Part shown: positions 1 to 11,345 of the stretch, one piece after another
Layout: each line of letters opens with the position of its first letter
Position numbering within the stretch: the first letter of the stretch is position 1
From: Cydia pomonella
Lineage: Eukaryota > Arthropoda > Insecta > Lepidoptera > Tortricidae
Assembly: GCF_033807575.1 (NCBI RefSeq)
Contig: NC_084728.1
Coordinates: 4,973,451 to 5,037,450 of the forward strand
Length of the DNA stretch: 64,000 nucleotides
Direction: 5' to 3'
Made by a program: the position numbers and the translations under genes
Notes under the pieces: generated by a model
The model's database searches: none
The model's input: only the letters and a program-made list of their open reading frames with translations
What the model was told of the DNA's origin: nothing

Positions 1-167
1 TTATTCGAAGTTCTAATAAATATCACAAAATTAAAGGAACAAATCGCACATTTTATATTACATAACGAAATATAAAATAACAGCATGGAACGATATCAAA
101 GTAGCTCACGCAAACACGACGGCAGCCGATGGCAAAATGCCCCGAGCAACGGTTTGCACCAGTTTTT

Positions 168-221
168 AGGGTTCCGTAGCCAAATGGCATAAAACGGAAC
201 CCTTATAGTTTCGCCATGTCC

Positions 222-276
<55 letters not shown>

Positions 277-899
277 CGAGGCTTTGCTCCGTGGTCGTTA
301 GTGCTAGAAAGCTGAAATTTGGCATGGATATATAAATCAATAAAGCCGACAAAGTCGTACAATAAAATCTAAAAATTTAATTTTTTTTAGGGTACCTCCC
401 CTACACGTAAAGTGGGGGTGAAATTTTTTTTTCGCTTCAACCCTAGAGTGTGGGGTATCGTTGGAAAGGTCTTTCAAAACAAATAGGGGTTTTCAAGAAA
501 CATTTTTTGATAAAGTGAATATATTCGGAGATAATCGCTCAGAAAGAAAAAAAAATTGTGTCCCCCCCCCTCTAACTTTTGAACCATAGGTCCAAAAAAT
601 ATGAAAAAAATCGTGGAAGTAGAGCTTAAGAAAGACATTAAATGAAAACTATAGCGGACATGATCAGTTTAGCTGTTTTTGAGTTATCGCAAAAAGTTTT
701 CCTTTCATAGTAAAAAGACTTACTTTAATTAGGTACTGATTATGCAAATTTGCCTATTTGTTTAACTCGGGTGAAAGGTACCGTTTCATCCCTTGGTTAA
801 CAATTTACTATACTTTAAGCTCCAGTTTAGCTTATTGTGACGTAAGAGTAACTACGGAACCCTACACTGAGCGTGGCCCGACATGCTCTTGGCCGGTTA
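168..899 (+). repeat. Long member of a dispersed 'AGGGTTCCGTA' repeat family
   Basis: The unit opens with AGGGTTCCGTAG at 168 and carries the inverted form CTACGGAACCCT at 852-863, followed by a GGCCGG-containing tail to about 899. Shorter members at 40677-40862, 57143-57441 (minus) and 60424-60642 share these ends but have a much shorter middle. No reading frame inside looks like a protein. The repeated TDRQ peptide that can be read here comes only from the microsatellite. The class is unknown to me; it is non-autonomous. Confidence 0.6.
222..276. repeat. (CTGT)n microsatellite
   Basis: About 14 uninterrupted CTGT units, sitting where the other copies of the AGGGTTCCGTA family have only a short CCGT/CTGT run. 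It is therefore an expansion inside the mobile repeat. Confidence 0.95.
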
Positions 900-1197
900 T
901 TATACCCTATGCGTGGTAGGGTAGACTTGATGTTGCCAACAATATATTTATTTCTTAAAGAAAAAGATTCTTCGAAATGTAGCCCAGTCTTTTGCAGATT
1001 CACTACCATCACGGAACCACTAGTCGTAGTGTTCCAAAAGACCTGAGCCTTTTAGCTCTTTTTAGGGCTCGCCTCATCTCTTGAAGCCTAAAGGACTAAG
1101 CCTATTTAACTCTTTAGCTCCCGAGCCGTGTTATTTAAGAGCCTAGAATCTTGGAACTGATCTTATACCTTTAAACCAGCAATACAATATATTTCAG
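900..1197. other. Unassigned AT-rich stretch
   Basis: I see no coding potential, TIR or tRNA-like element here. Confidence 0.5.
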
Positions 1198-1345
1198 GGA
1201 ACTCGGAAACGGCTCTAATGATATCGATAAAATTTGGTATCTGGGGGTATTCGAGGGCGAAATATCGATCTATCTAGATCTTATCTCTGGGAAAACGCGC
1301 ATTTTTGAGTTTATATATGTTTTTCGAACAAAGCTCGGTCTACCA
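1198..1345 (+). repeat. Dispersed repeat, copy 1 of 2
   Basis: Contains a GATCTATCTAGATC segment, then CTCTGGGAAAACGCGC and a string leading to TTTTTGAGTTTATATATG. The same order on the opposite strand occurs at 6355-6455. No protein is encoded. Confidence 0.45.
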
Positions 1346-2558
1346 GATGTTAACCTTATTAAAGGACTACACTATTTAAAAGCTAAAAGTCTTTATCAAA
1401 ATATTTAGACTGAACATTTTTTATGTAACAAAGGTAGATTTTTTTTTAATAACTACGTGTCAGATATTCCATGTAAAAATGATGTAATATTACACACCGT
1501 TGCATCGCCAGTTCCTTTTTCTTTGAACTTGGCTCTTGGCTGGACATGCTACCGCGTGTCTAGAACTGTGTACGGACCATCATTAGACGCGATTTTCCCA
1601 TGGACCAGTTTAAAGGGAAGCTTTTTGTAAGCTTACATTTGGTATACATATATGACTAGGAAATCATAACTTTATAAATTAGACCTACGATCTAGAGTTT
1701 CTAAGGAAAGAGATGAGCCGTGGAATGTAACGGAACCTGTACAGGGCGTCCCAAGACTATGGGACATCAAGGGAAAGTACCTTAAATATCGTAGATAGGA
1801 TATTTTGCTGAAAGAAGACTTTATGTTATTTTTAAAAGTCAGTAATTCTGCATTTAAAGATTTTCTAAGAATTACTTGCTTCGTCTGGGAATCGAACCGA
1901 CTTAAATGTGAAAAAAAATCACCCCTATTTTTATGATGCCAATCGAAAGAATGGACAAATAAAATATTCTTAAGTAACATAGTATTTTAAAAGAAAGGAA
2001 CAACGTAAAATGTTTGAGTTTTTCAAGAAAATTATAAAGTTATCATTAAAAATTACATTGCAAGTTAAATAAAAGCTTATAATATTTATTTTTTCAAAAT
2101 TTTCTTAACCGTTGTAAGGCTGCCTTACGACATGCGGAGCTGAGAGACGTGCAGGAATCAGCGTTATAATAGCAAATGCATCCGCTCATCTTGGCCTCAG
2201 TGGCAAGGCAGCCTAAATGAATGTACTTTACTAATGCTATACTATATTGCCGTATATGTATATTTGAGTTTATATAAAAAGTGCTTAAGTGCCAGTAGGC
2301 GGGGCATGTCGTAGATCTCATGGTCGCTAGGGCGGAAAGATTCTTGAGTGCTCACGCCAGGGTCTCCAAGCGTGGGCAGGCCCAATACAAGTGCTAGCAT
2401 ATCTGTAGGTAAAGTAGCAACATATCATCTCCCTCTATACATTACTAGTCAGCTTTAGTGTATGTGAGCTGAAGTAGACCTTGCGAACCCGCCCGCTCCG
2501 CCATATTGGAAAATATGTAAAACGTGAATCGACAAATAATAGTATTTTATACAATCGT
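1346..2558. other. AT-rich stretch without a recognisable gene
   Basis: Short open frames here (up to about 100 codons, minus strand 1672-1980) have no recognisable motif and AT-driven composition. I do not call them genes. Confidence 0.5.
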
Positions 2559-2658
2559 GATATAATAGAGAGCTTTTCAGTCGAGTACCGTATTTAAGCA
2601 ATAAAGCTTGCTGAGTTGCCTAAGTAAGGTACGAGATTGAAAAGCTTGATTATATCAC
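2559..2658. repeat. Imperfect inverted repeat (small MITE-like hairpin)
   Basis: Arms of about 30 bp begin with GTGATATAAT at 2559 and end with its complement ATTATATCAC at about 2658, with a loop of roughly 37 bp. It lies directly beside the LINE tail at 2660. Confidence 0.5.
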
Positions 2659-2659
2659 T

Positions 2660-3339
2660 ATTTATTTAATCGTATGGCATGCATAAAGAAGGCAATCAGA
2701 GTATAGCCTTGAGGTCGCTAAGCCAGGTAACCAACTCAGGCGTGACTGACTCCAGATCTTCAGCTGGTCCAGAATACGAGTGAAGGGGACAGCGTTGGAA
2801 AATATGGTCAGTGGTCTGCTCTTCCTCGCCGCACTCGCAGAGAGGAGAATCTTTCCAACCCCATTTATATGTTAGGGAATTACAACGGCCATGCCCAGTT
2901 CTCAGCCTATTTAAGCGACACCAAAGTTTGCGGGGGAGGTCAAACCCTTTTGGTTTTTTTGTTGGGGCGGTGACATGGGTGACATGGGAGTGGTGCCCTG
3001 TTGTAGCAGCAGACCACTCCGTTTTCCACCGATCTGAGATAGAGAAGTTGTTCAGAGTCTGAGCTGCAGAACAGGGTGGATTTCGGGATTTTAGTCGCTG
3101 GGGAGGTGGACGGCAGAATTCATCATGAACTGGCAGCGCGGGATTCTTGACGATTTTCTCAGTTTCCCTCTTCAGAGCCCGTAGTCGTCGGAGATGAGGT
3201 GGAGCTATGTGACTTAATGCCGGTAGCCAGTGGGCGGGTGTGGATCGAATGGTACCAGATATGTAGCGCATAGCCTCGTTTAGCTTAACGTATACTTTGT
3301 GGACATGTGTGCTTTCAAGCCACACCGGTGCGCAGTATA
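2660..3339 (-). pseudogene. Jockey-like non-LTR retrotransposon, C-terminal fragment
   Basis: An open frame on the minus strand reads from about 3339 (YCAPVWLESTHVHKV) to the stop at 2696, some 215 residues. The order is that of the region after the reverse transcriptase in Jockey-type LINEs: a YCAPVW block, a LNEAMRYISGTIR helix, then WCRLNRLRTGHGRC and a terminal CxCG...H...CP cysteine-histidine motif near residues 173-189. The endonuclease and the whole polymerase are missing, so this is a 5'-truncated copy. The short 3' UTR runs to about 2660 and ends in an AAATAAATA-type tail. The last 215 codons are intact, so decay is modest. The clade is a judgement from motif style. Confidence 0.75.
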
Positions 3340-3469
3340 TATATCACTGTGTTGTATACAATATTACTTTTTCTACGAGTCATCTAAAATAATACTGTTT
3401 TATCTATAAACCCTAAATAATTAATAAAAATTGGTATCTCAGTAGACAAATATGTGGTACAAAAGACAC

Positions 3470-3560
3470 AAACGCGCGACTCCCGTCCGCCCCGCGGCCC
3501 GCGCCTGTTCAGACTTTTCTATGGGAGCGCGGCAGCACGTGATCAGTCAATTCTTTTTAT
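3470..3560. other. Isolated GC-rich patch
   Basis: A run rich in CCGCCCCGCGGCCCGCGCC in AT-rich surroundings. It has no repeat partner in the window and no coding signal. Confidence 0.35.
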
Positions 3561-3943
3561 AGTTGACTACAGCGTATCGAAATGAATTTTATAGTTGAGT
3601 GGGAGCCCATACATGAAAGTCCGCAATTATAGTTTGGTATACGAAATCTTAATTTAACCATTTCAGTCGACGAGTAGAAAAATTAATAAATTGCACCTGC
3701 TAACAATAACTCAGGAAAATCGGCTGAGAAATGCCATATGTATAGAACAGTAGGACATACGAAAGAATTTTTGCCAAATAATGCGCAGTAATGTACCAAA
3801 AAGAATTTTCAGAAATTGCAAAGTTTCCATGAAGTATTCTCGGTATTTTTCCTGCACCTTTGTTGCCAACCCTTGTATTGTACACGGGCAATTTTCCGCA
3901 ACTCGACGACTGGCGCCTATTTTGCGTGACATGTGGGGTTGGG

Positions 3944-4308
3944 CTAGTCCTGCCAGCCCAGCTCCTCGAGGAATCCTATCAAACCCTTAATATTGAGTAG
4001 GACCTCGGGGAGGTTTCTCGGGGATCCGAGATGTTTAGCCCTGTATGGAGTCACTCCGCTGCATTCCAGCACTACGTGAGAGGCTGTTTCTTCTGTCTCC
4101 ATGCATCCTCGGCATAAGGGACTGTCTGTGACACCTGTTATGAAAAGATGTTTGTTAAATAGTCCATGACACTGGTTACCATACTCAGTCGAGCCTTCCC
4201 TAGTTGAAGGAGCGCCCTTGTGAGCTTTCCGTTGATACCAGACATGGCTTCTTTTGCCTGTCTGCATCCAGTCTGGTTCAGCCAGTGTTCTTGCCAAAGC
4301 TTCTTTTT
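3944..4308 (-). pseudogene. LINE C-terminal fragment (RNase-H-type element), frameshifted
   Basis: On the minus strand the start from about 4308 reads KLWQEHWLNQTGCRQAKEAM, which resembles the linker after an RNase H domain in I/R1/LOA-type LINEs. Near 4165 the frame must change by one base. The continuation reads GLFNKHLFITGVTDSPLC, then RGCMETEETASHVVLECSGV (a CxxC...H...C motif) and ends FLEELGWQD at the stop at 3944. The polymerase is absent. It is a dead, 5'-truncated copy that abuts a TTATT run. The clade is uncertain. Confidence 0.7.
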
Positions 4309-5024
4309 ATTATTATTATTGTATCTCCTTGGATTTCACGGGCCTATAAATCCCGGTCTTTTGATAGGCTTGCGTGGGGATATAGATCCAACACGTAGAG
4401 GCCTCTTGGAGAGCTTTAATGTCATGTAGAACGCCTGCTGAAACCCGTTCACGGGCGCAACAATAGACACCCATGAACCGGTCGCAACAGGCATTGGGAC
4501 TATTGTAGTAAAGTGAACAGTATAACGGTCTATGGATTGAAGTTTGGGAGGACAATGAGACTGGGTTATTGCAAAGATATCCGGACACCTGCCATAACAA
4601 TGTTTCCACTAGTTATCGAGGCAGGCGGTGACTCGCCGCCCACTAGATGGGCCCCTGAAAATGCCGTCGTGAAGACGACCAGGAGCAACACCGGTGTGAG
4701 CGGCTCAGGGGTGTAGAGAGGTGTACGCCGCTTTCTACCCAGTGGCTGATAACAGCCACTGTGCCAACTCGCGTCTTATGCAAGTTTTCACTTCCACCCC
4801 TGGAGCATTTAGCTCTAACGACTCCTCTCTGGACGGCCAATGAAGGCAAGCCAGAGCTGAGAGTCCTGCGGGTCCCCTTGGGGTCCATTCCGACTGACGA
4901 AGACACGCCGGAGACGGAGACCCTGACCGACTCTCGGGAGTACTCGGGTCCGTGGGGTCGTTACTCTCCAACAGCTCGCCACAAGCTGCCCTGCGGTATT
5001 ATTATTATTATTTATTATTAACAT
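4309..5024 (+). repeat. Unclassified GC-rich repeat unit between two (TTA)n runs
   Basis: About 700 bp of GC-rich sequence bounded by TTATTATTATT at 4309-4320 and TATTATTATTATT at 4996-5024. The second run looks like a retrotransposon tail, which suggests a plus-strand retroelement 3' region. Several short frames are open on both strands because of the base composition, but none has a motif I recognise. Confidence 0.4.
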
Positions 5025-5102
5025 AAAATGATACATCTCCAACAGATACGGAGTCCCACAAAACAGTTAGTTTTGATTTCTGACACTTGGAATAGATGCC
5101 AA

Positions 5103-5206
5103 TGATATCGTGTCATTCAAGAAGAAGCGTGCCTTCACACGTAATGTCATATTATTAAAGGTGAGATTTGACAAATCTACGCGTCATCGTGGATGACACG
5201 AACTAG
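5103..5206 (+). repeat. Foldback MITE, CGTGTCATTC family, copy 1
   Basis: Begins CGTGTCATTC and ends GGATGACACG, with an internal AAGCGTGCCTT segment. A close copy lies at 28948-29045 and a fragment on the minus strand at about 46510-46550. Confidence 0.6.
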
Positions 5207-5282
5207 AGTGACGTAAACGTTGAGCAATAATCCCTAATCTTAACGGGAACTTTCTAAGTGGAAACTTCCATGAGAATATTCT

Positions 5283-5545
5283 ATCTGGCATAGTGGGTAG
5301 TGAGGTAGTGACCCTGAATGAAGCCGATGGTCCTGGGTTCGAATCCCGGTAAGGGCGTTTATTTGTGTGATGAGCACAGGTATTTCTTCTCGAATCAGTG
5401 GTGTTTTCAATGTATTTAAGTATTTGTACATGTATAGTTGTCTGAGTACCCACAACACAAGCCTTCTTGAGCTTACCGTGAGACGTAGTCAATCTGTGTA
5501 AGAATCTCCTATACTATTTATTTATTATTTATTTATTTATTTAAT
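5283..5545 (+). repeat. tRNA-derived SINE, family 2
   Basis: The head has a perfect pol III A box (TGGCATAGTGGG) and B box (GGTTCGAATCC), a tRNA-unrelated body (TTATTTGTGTGATGAGCAC, then GTCTGAGTACCC and AAGCCTTCTTGAGCTTACC) and an AT-rich TTTATT tail. Other copies: 25275-25518 (-), 26905-27172 (-), 43235-43311 with 43681-43815 (-, split), 43890-44055 (+) and 47158-47400 (+). These elements are copied by a partner LINE. Confidence 0.85.
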
Positions 5546-6354
5546 GTTCTTATGTAAGTTTCCAGAAATTTTTAGAGTGGGTGAGGGCTGGTATTATGTC
5601 TGTTTTCTTAAATAACTTCAAAACTATTTATCTTAAAATTATAAGAAAAAATATATTCTCACAATGATAAACCCTAAAGAAGGAAGGTATTCTCTCATAA
5701 CTAGTCGGATGAGATATCTTTTAAAGACAAAATTCAACATATTAAGTATAATAAAAAAAGACATTTCATTTGTAATATATTCCGAGTAATTAGGTATACG
5801 AAACTTATGTATGAGTCCGTATAAACACTAGATTCTAGATAAAATAGTTTGTTTACCATTTGATATCAAGGACGTCTGTCACACAACACACAGTTGAATA
5901 ACATGTAAAGTACGTAACAGACATTAGAAGATAACCTTTTACCGATATGTGGTGCGAATAGATAGTATAGTTGTTAGCTTTGTAGCTGGCCCGCAATGGA
6001 TTATCCTTTGTCTATTGTTAACTAAAACCACGCGTGCCACCTGCAAATAGCAACTTATTTTTTTTTTATCCTTTATTTCAGGCAAAACCCATAAAAGTGT
6101 TAGTATTACACAACATAACTTACAACACTATTGTTAGTACATACAGAGATCACAAACACAGACATAACCGGATTATACCTACCGTGGCGAGGCATATGTC
6201 TGTCTATTCGATATTTATTTTAGTCTTCAATAAAAATATATTTTTAGTTTTGTACTCAATTAAGTACAATATTATTGATTTTACTATTTTTCTTATTATT
6301 AATCTTTAAACTAAAAAAAATGCGTACATAAAAGACAAATAAATACACTAAAAC
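5546..6354. other. AT-rich stretch, nothing recognised
   Basis: Contains a 91-codon plus-strand open frame (6034-6309) of AT-driven hydrophobic composition with no motif. I do not call it a gene. Confidence 0.5.
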
Positions 6355-6455
6355 ATATAAAAGCTCAAAAACGCGCTTTTCCCCAGAGATGAGACCTAGC
6401 TAGATCGATTTTGCGCCTGCGAAAACCCCCTTATATAACGATGCTCTTACCTATT
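6355..6455 (-). repeat. Dispersed repeat, copy 2 of 2
   Basis: Reverse-strand counterpart of 1198-1345, sharing the AAAACGCGC, CCCCAGAGAT and CTAGATCGAT segments in mirrored order. Confidence 0.45.
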
Positions 6456-6866
6456 GATTTATTGAAAGTACCCTCAAGAAATGTTATAATAAATTATACT
6501 TAGTCATGTTTAAAAAAAAACACATGTATTTTACTTTCCGCATATTCGAAATTGAAATTAAAGTGTTTTATATCGGATGAAAGGCATCATTTGAGCTTCG
6601 GAATACTTAGGTTAAGTAAATATCATGCCGTCTTAAATAAAACATTCACATTCTTTATTATTTATTTATCCCTTGAAACTTAAGGATATTTTACCTATTT
6701 ACTCGCAACCCAAATCCAACATTTCTCCGATATTCTGTCAGCTGTCAAAACGGGAAATGCTGCCGCGTTTGACAGATTAATTAACGTCAAAGTTATGTAT
6801 GACGTTAACGTTATTTTGACGTACCGTACAGTAACTTAGTAACGGAGCTGGGATATAACATTTGAG

Positions 6867-7001
6867 GGTTCCTCTACACGATGGCCCAGCGTAGGCCAGT
6901 CTAAGGGACGCAGCTATGCGGTGGAATGAAATAGCAATATCACTTGATCCCTCTAACGCATAAATGGACTGGCCTGCGCTGGGCCATCGTGTAGAGGAAC
7001 C
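6867..7001. mobile_element. GGCTCC MITE, copy 1
   Basis: Terminal inverted repeats GGTTCCTCTACACGATGGCC... and ...GTGTAGAGGAACC flank a core with GCGGTGGAATGAAATAGCAATAT. At 135 bp it is slightly shorter than its relatives because part of the right sub-terminal region is missing. It has no coding capacity; transposase would have to come in trans. Confidence 0.85.
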
Positions 7002-7032
7002 ATAACACTTTCGCGTTTTGAACACATATTAT

Positions 7033-7295
7033 GGCTCCTCTATACCATGGCCCAGCGTTGGACCAGCGAGATGGCCATGCGATGGTTGAGAGCACGCACT
7101 ATGGAATGGGTCACGTGTAGATGCGTACGCACCATCGCTAGTCCACTACCTTTCATGTGCGGACGAAAAACCTACACCATGGCCATCCCATCGCAGTCCC
7201 GCCGCGCCATAAGCCATCCAACACCACTACCCTCTCTACACGCTGGCCCATCTTACCTAGTGAGCCAGTATGATGGCCCATCGTGTAGAGGAGCC
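7033..7295. mobile_element. GGCTCC MITE, divergent long copy
   Basis: The same GGCTCCTCTA...TAGAGGAGCC ends, but 263 bp long with a different middle that contains several reshuffled GATGGCCCA / TGGCCATC motifs. It begins only 31 bp after copy 1. The open frame crossing it (7047-7370) is an accident of composition. Confidence 0.75.
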
Positions 7296-7918
7296 ATTAA
7301 AACATATTTAAAATCGAGTCTATGGCGAATTTATTGTGTTAATCATTATTATAGGCCAATACATGCCTGATTCAATGACTTACATCAAATTTATGTATTT
7401 ACTAGAAGTTATACAGGCTATTAAAAGTACACAAAACGAATACTTACATATTTTAATTTTTTTCTCATCGATCGACGTGGTTTATTCCTCGGACACAAAT
7501 CACAAACTGGCATTTACGTTCAATCTTGCCAACCGTAAAAAAAGGAATGCGATCAGAAAACGTAATATTCGAGTTCGAACCTCTCCTTTACTCTCACTAA
7601 AACGTAATTAGAATGACAGGGAAAAATGTCCGCAGTTGACGAACTTCGATTTTCGCGGTTATTATAGCCTGAAGTAAAGTTATCAAAGTAAACCCAGTAA
7701 TGAAAGTAACCAGCCCCATTCCACGGTAAAGCCCGACCAGAACTGAGAACTCGCGGTTCGCCAAAAATATAGATCAATTGAATGTAATACTTAGTCGGTA
7801 AAGGATCGAAATCCGCGTGCGACTTATTGCAAGGTCTGCGGAGCCCTTAAAAGTCACCATTGTATCTGTGGTAAGCCGTAATCTTTCTTGTCAAATGTCA
7901 AATACCTATATTAAGTTT

Positions 7919-8180
7919 TATGGAGTGTGGAGGGAAATCTCTTATGGTAGAACTGTTGCAAAAGTTACCGGCTCTCAGCTATAAATAATAGTTCTAAATC
8001 TCTCCAGAGTAGCGCTAGAGTAGCTATGAACCTAGGAGTTATTGACGGAGTGAAGGGCGCTGTCTATGATTAGTTTTTTTCTCACGTATTCTAGGTATTG
8101 TAGCGCCACCTATTTAAGGTATTTTGATGACACTTTTTGGTACATGAAGATTCCATTCCTTACCTCCACCTTCCATACTA
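7919..8180 (+). mobile_element. Long MITE family C, copy 1
   Basis: Shares with 53882-54148 the segments AGAACTGTTGCAAAAGT, TCTCCAGAGT, GCGCTAGAGTAGCTA, TATTGACGGAGTGAAG and TTGTAGCGCCACCTATTTA. Ends are loosely inverted (GGAGGGAAAT... and ...CTCCACCTTCCATA). It is older or more diverged than the second copy. Confidence 0.6.
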
Positions 8181-8389
8181 AGTTTATTTGATTTCGTTTT
8201 TATCTTGCTAATTATTTTAAAATCGAAAATTTAAAAACAATAAGTATTACAAATATGTAAACCGAGCACTTTCATTTGATACCAAACTCGACCACACTTT
8301 CTTGCAAATAAATGACCACAATAGCAAATAGCTTTTTGGCCTTCTAGCTCCATAACCCCTTGATCGAGCCTGCTCATAATTTAATAACT

Positions 8390-10528
8390 AAAATATAATT
8401 AGAAATCGCTGCAACCAAATGGCAAGAGCAGCGAAACGACGTTACATACACGACAACATCACGACATCTTCTCCCGCGGACACGTGGAAATTTCTCCGAT
8501 CACTCGGGATTGGTAAAACCAAGGCCGATATCGACTCGCTTCCTTTTTCTCTTGACCACTTAAATTCGCATTTCTCTCAAACTCCTGTTCTTAATTCCAT
8601 AATAAAGTTTAAAACCCTATGTTATATCGCGTCTCTACCTACTCCCAATGTTGATCCTTTTTCTTTTGCCCCAGTTACGGATGATGAGGTCCGAAAGATA
8701 GTCATGTCAATTAGGTCGAAAGCTGTTGGACACGACAATGTGAGTAGAGTCATGATCACCCTTATCCTCGACAGCATATTGCCCATCGTCACCTATATTG
8801 TAAATACTTCGTTGCTTACTGGGGTCTTTCCTTCATGTTGGCGTAAGGCCTTTGTTATCCCACTTCCTAAATTATCTAACCCTAGTTCTCTAAATAATTT
8901 TCGGCCCATCTCCATTCGTCCTTTTCTCTCGAAAATTCTTGAGGCAGCAGCTCATAAACAGATTTCCAAATTTATACACGGTAACAACCTGCTTTCTTCG
9001 TTTCAATCGGGATTTAGATCAGGGCACAGCACCACCACCGCACTTCTCAATGTTGTTGAAGATGTCAGAAATGCCATGGAGAATTCCAGAGTAACGGTGT
9101 TGGTGCTTATCGATTTCTCCAACGCTTTTAATGCGGTTGATCATGACCTACTTGTTGCGACTCTTACACATCTGAGGGTCTCATCAAAAGCGACTGAGTG
9201 GTTCGCGTCTTACCTTTCTGACCGCGTTCAGGCTGTTAAAGCCAGTGGATGCTTATCTGCTTGGTGTGACCTGAACACGGGAGTACCACAAGGTGGGATC
9301 CTTTCTCCTCTTTTATTCTCAATCTTTATTGACCAAATCACAAAAAAATCACCTCCAAAATCCGCAGCTCTTACCATTTATATGCAGATGATTTGCAACT
9401 TTACGCCCATGCTTCTGTGGAAAACGTAAATTCTGCTGTTTCCCTCATCAATGACGATCTAGTTTACATAGCTGAATGGTCCAATAGCTTTGGCATCAGT
9501 GTCAATCCGGCAAAATGTCAGGCTATTATTCTGGGTAGCCATCATCAACAAGTAAAGCTTGGTGCGGTTTCTGTCGCGCCGATTTTGTTTGATGGCACTG
9601 TTATTCCAGTTACTAAACAAGTGAAAGATCTCGGCCTTGTATTAGATTCTAGCCTTACCTGGAATGACCAAGTCTCTGAAATAAGTCGGAAAGTTTCAGG
9701 AACATTGCGTTATCTCTATAAATTTAAGAATTTTCTCCCAGTAGGTACTAAGAAATTACTTGTGCAGACTCTAATTTTGCCAGTTATTGACTATGTGGAC
9801 GCGTGCACGACTAATATCTCTCAGGAGTACCTCAATAAGCTAGACCGTCTTATGAATAATGGCATACGTTTCATTTTCGGACTTCGCAAATACGACCATG
9901 TTTCTTTTTATCGCCGTCAGCTAAATTGGCTCTCCATCCGTCGTCGTAGGTCCCTTAGAATCCTGAGTATTTTATTCTCCATTTTGTTCGAGCCTTCCTC
10001 CCCTGGTTATCTTAAACGTAAATTCACTTTCATCACCCCCCGTCCAGGATGTGAACTCCGTTCCTCCCGTTCTCTCAAACTCTCGATTCCTTCACACCGT
10101 ACTGGTTTTATGTCTAACTCTTTCGCCGTTGAGGCAATCCGTCTCTGGAATTCCCTCCCTCTCTTTATTCGACAAGCCCCAAGCAAACCCGTTTTCAAAC
10201 GACTACTTCGCAAGCATCTTCTGTCAGAAGAACTTAAATAAGGTTCACCATCATGTATATGTACATAATTATATGTATTAGTCTATCTTTTATACATTAT
10301 ATAAGTAGTAGTATTTAACTATTTATATATTTTTGATATTATTTGACTTCACGTTTAATTTTTTCCTTATTATTTGTTATTATTTTTTCCTGCACCAACA
10401 TACACAAATGTCTCTGTTTGACCCAATGGTTGACTGGTAGAGAATGCCTTTTGGCATTAAGTTCGCCATTTGTACATTTTTCTTTATGTGTGCAATAAAG
10501 TTTAAATAAATAAATAAAATAAATAATT
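8390..10528 (+). mobile_element. CR1-like non-LTR retrotransposon, 5'-truncated
   Basis: The element comprises an interrupted reverse-transcriptase frame (8395-10241) and a 3' UTR ending GCAATAAAGTTTAAATAAATAAA near 10528. The UTR block around 10419-10470, with GACCCAATGGTTGACTGG and AGAATGCC, recurs at 22855-22965 and 58905-59030, which shows a repeated family. The endonuclease and ORF1 are absent, so it is a 5'-truncated insertion. Confidence 0.85.
8395..10241 (+). pseudogene. CR1/Jockey-type reverse transcriptase, one frameshift
   Basis: About 615 codons of LINE polymerase. Homology begins before the first Met, at IRNRCNQ (8398), so the Met at 8419 is not a real start. The order seen is AKRRYIHDNI, the fingers motif FRPISIRPFLSKILE, FQSGFRSGHSTTTALL, motif A LIDFSNAFNAVDHDLL (about 9107), motif B TGVPQGGILSPLLFSIF (about 9279-9330) and catalytic YADD at 9381-9392. 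YADD is in a different frame from motif B: one base was lost between about 9345 and 9378. Downstream the thumb (VKDLGLVLDSSLTWNDQV) and a C-terminal NSLPLFIRQAPS region run to the stop at 10241. Apart from this shift the frame is clean, so inactivation is recent. Confidence 0.85.
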
Positions 10529-10796
10529 CCCTCAACTACACCTTTACCCAATTTCACTTAAATTAGAACAAAACTACTTAAATTATTGTCTATCAAACTA
10601 CTTATCCTCTGATTTAGCTTAAAAACATTAAAAAGTCGGAAAGTGCCCCTAGCCTGCCGTGTGTTCCAAGTTGAACGTAAGAACTTCGCTTCGCTCGCTC
10701 CTTCGAATATACCTATTTACTTAGGTATTCATGACTACGTATAAACACATTTACACATTGAATAACATCTATTTCAGTTTATAATTTATAGGTGTA

Positions 10797-11041
10797 TATA
10801 CTCTGTATCTTTAGATATTTAAATAAATGTAAATAAAATCTACCCTCAAATGGCTCCTTAAGCCAGTTGAGGGTAGATGAACACATTACATGATCAAATA
10901 ATGTAGGTTAAAGTCAGGTCATTCAGTGACAGATCCAGGTGGTTTTGCATTTGGTTGCTTAACCAATAAATCTTATAACTACCCGAAAATTTACAAATTA
11001 TTTGTTTTCTTTTATTTATTTACCTAAAGATACAGAGTATA
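10797..11041. mobile_element. MITE with TATACTCTGTATCTTTAG ends
   Basis: TIRs of about 28 bp (TATACTCTGTATCTTTAG at 10797; CTAAAGATACAGAGTATA ending 11041). Inside, at about 10840-10878, is a second hairpin with stem ATCTACCCTCAA / TTGAGGGTAGAT. It is non-coding. Confidence 0.65.
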
Positions 11042-11147
11042 GTAGTGTCACGATTTAAAAACACAAATCAAAAAATATTTAACGAAATAACTTGCTTTGT
11101 TCCTTAGTTATAAATAATTCTGGTATCATCAAACCTGGCGCATTTAA

Positions 11148-11345
11148 AAAAAATACTACATCGGTGGCAAACAAGCATACGGTTCGCTTGATGGTAAGCA
11201 GTCTTCGTAGCCTATGGACGCCTGCAACTCCAGGGGACTCTGCACCCTCGTTGAGCTCTGGCAACCTCATACTTACTGGCAGGAACACAACACTATGAGT
11301 AGGGTCTAGTGTTATTTGGCTGCGGTTTTCTGTAAGTAGGTCCGT
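11148..11345 (+). repeat. Dispersed repeat family E, copy 1
   Basis: Recognised by GGTGGCAAACAAGCATACGG, ATGGTAAGCAGTCT, GTAGCCTATG and GCCTGCAACTCC. Other copies: 31243-31398 (+), 43312-43680 (-, longest), 49575-49645 (-, fragment), 57071-57150 (-) and 58270-58400 (+). No protein is encoded. Confidence 0.75.

Noticed and set aside
96..362. 88-codon minus frame with repeated TDRQ
   Set aside because: It translates the CTGT microsatellite inside a dispersed repeat.
2811..3062. 83-codon plus-strand frame
   Set aside because: It lies antisense to the Jockey-like LINE C-terminus, whose frame has recognisable motifs.
4643..5042. Several overlapping open frames on both strands
   Set aside because: GC-rich repeat unit with frames open in most directions and no motif.
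7047..7370. 107-codon plus-strand frame
   Set aside because: It runs through a MITE and its TIR.
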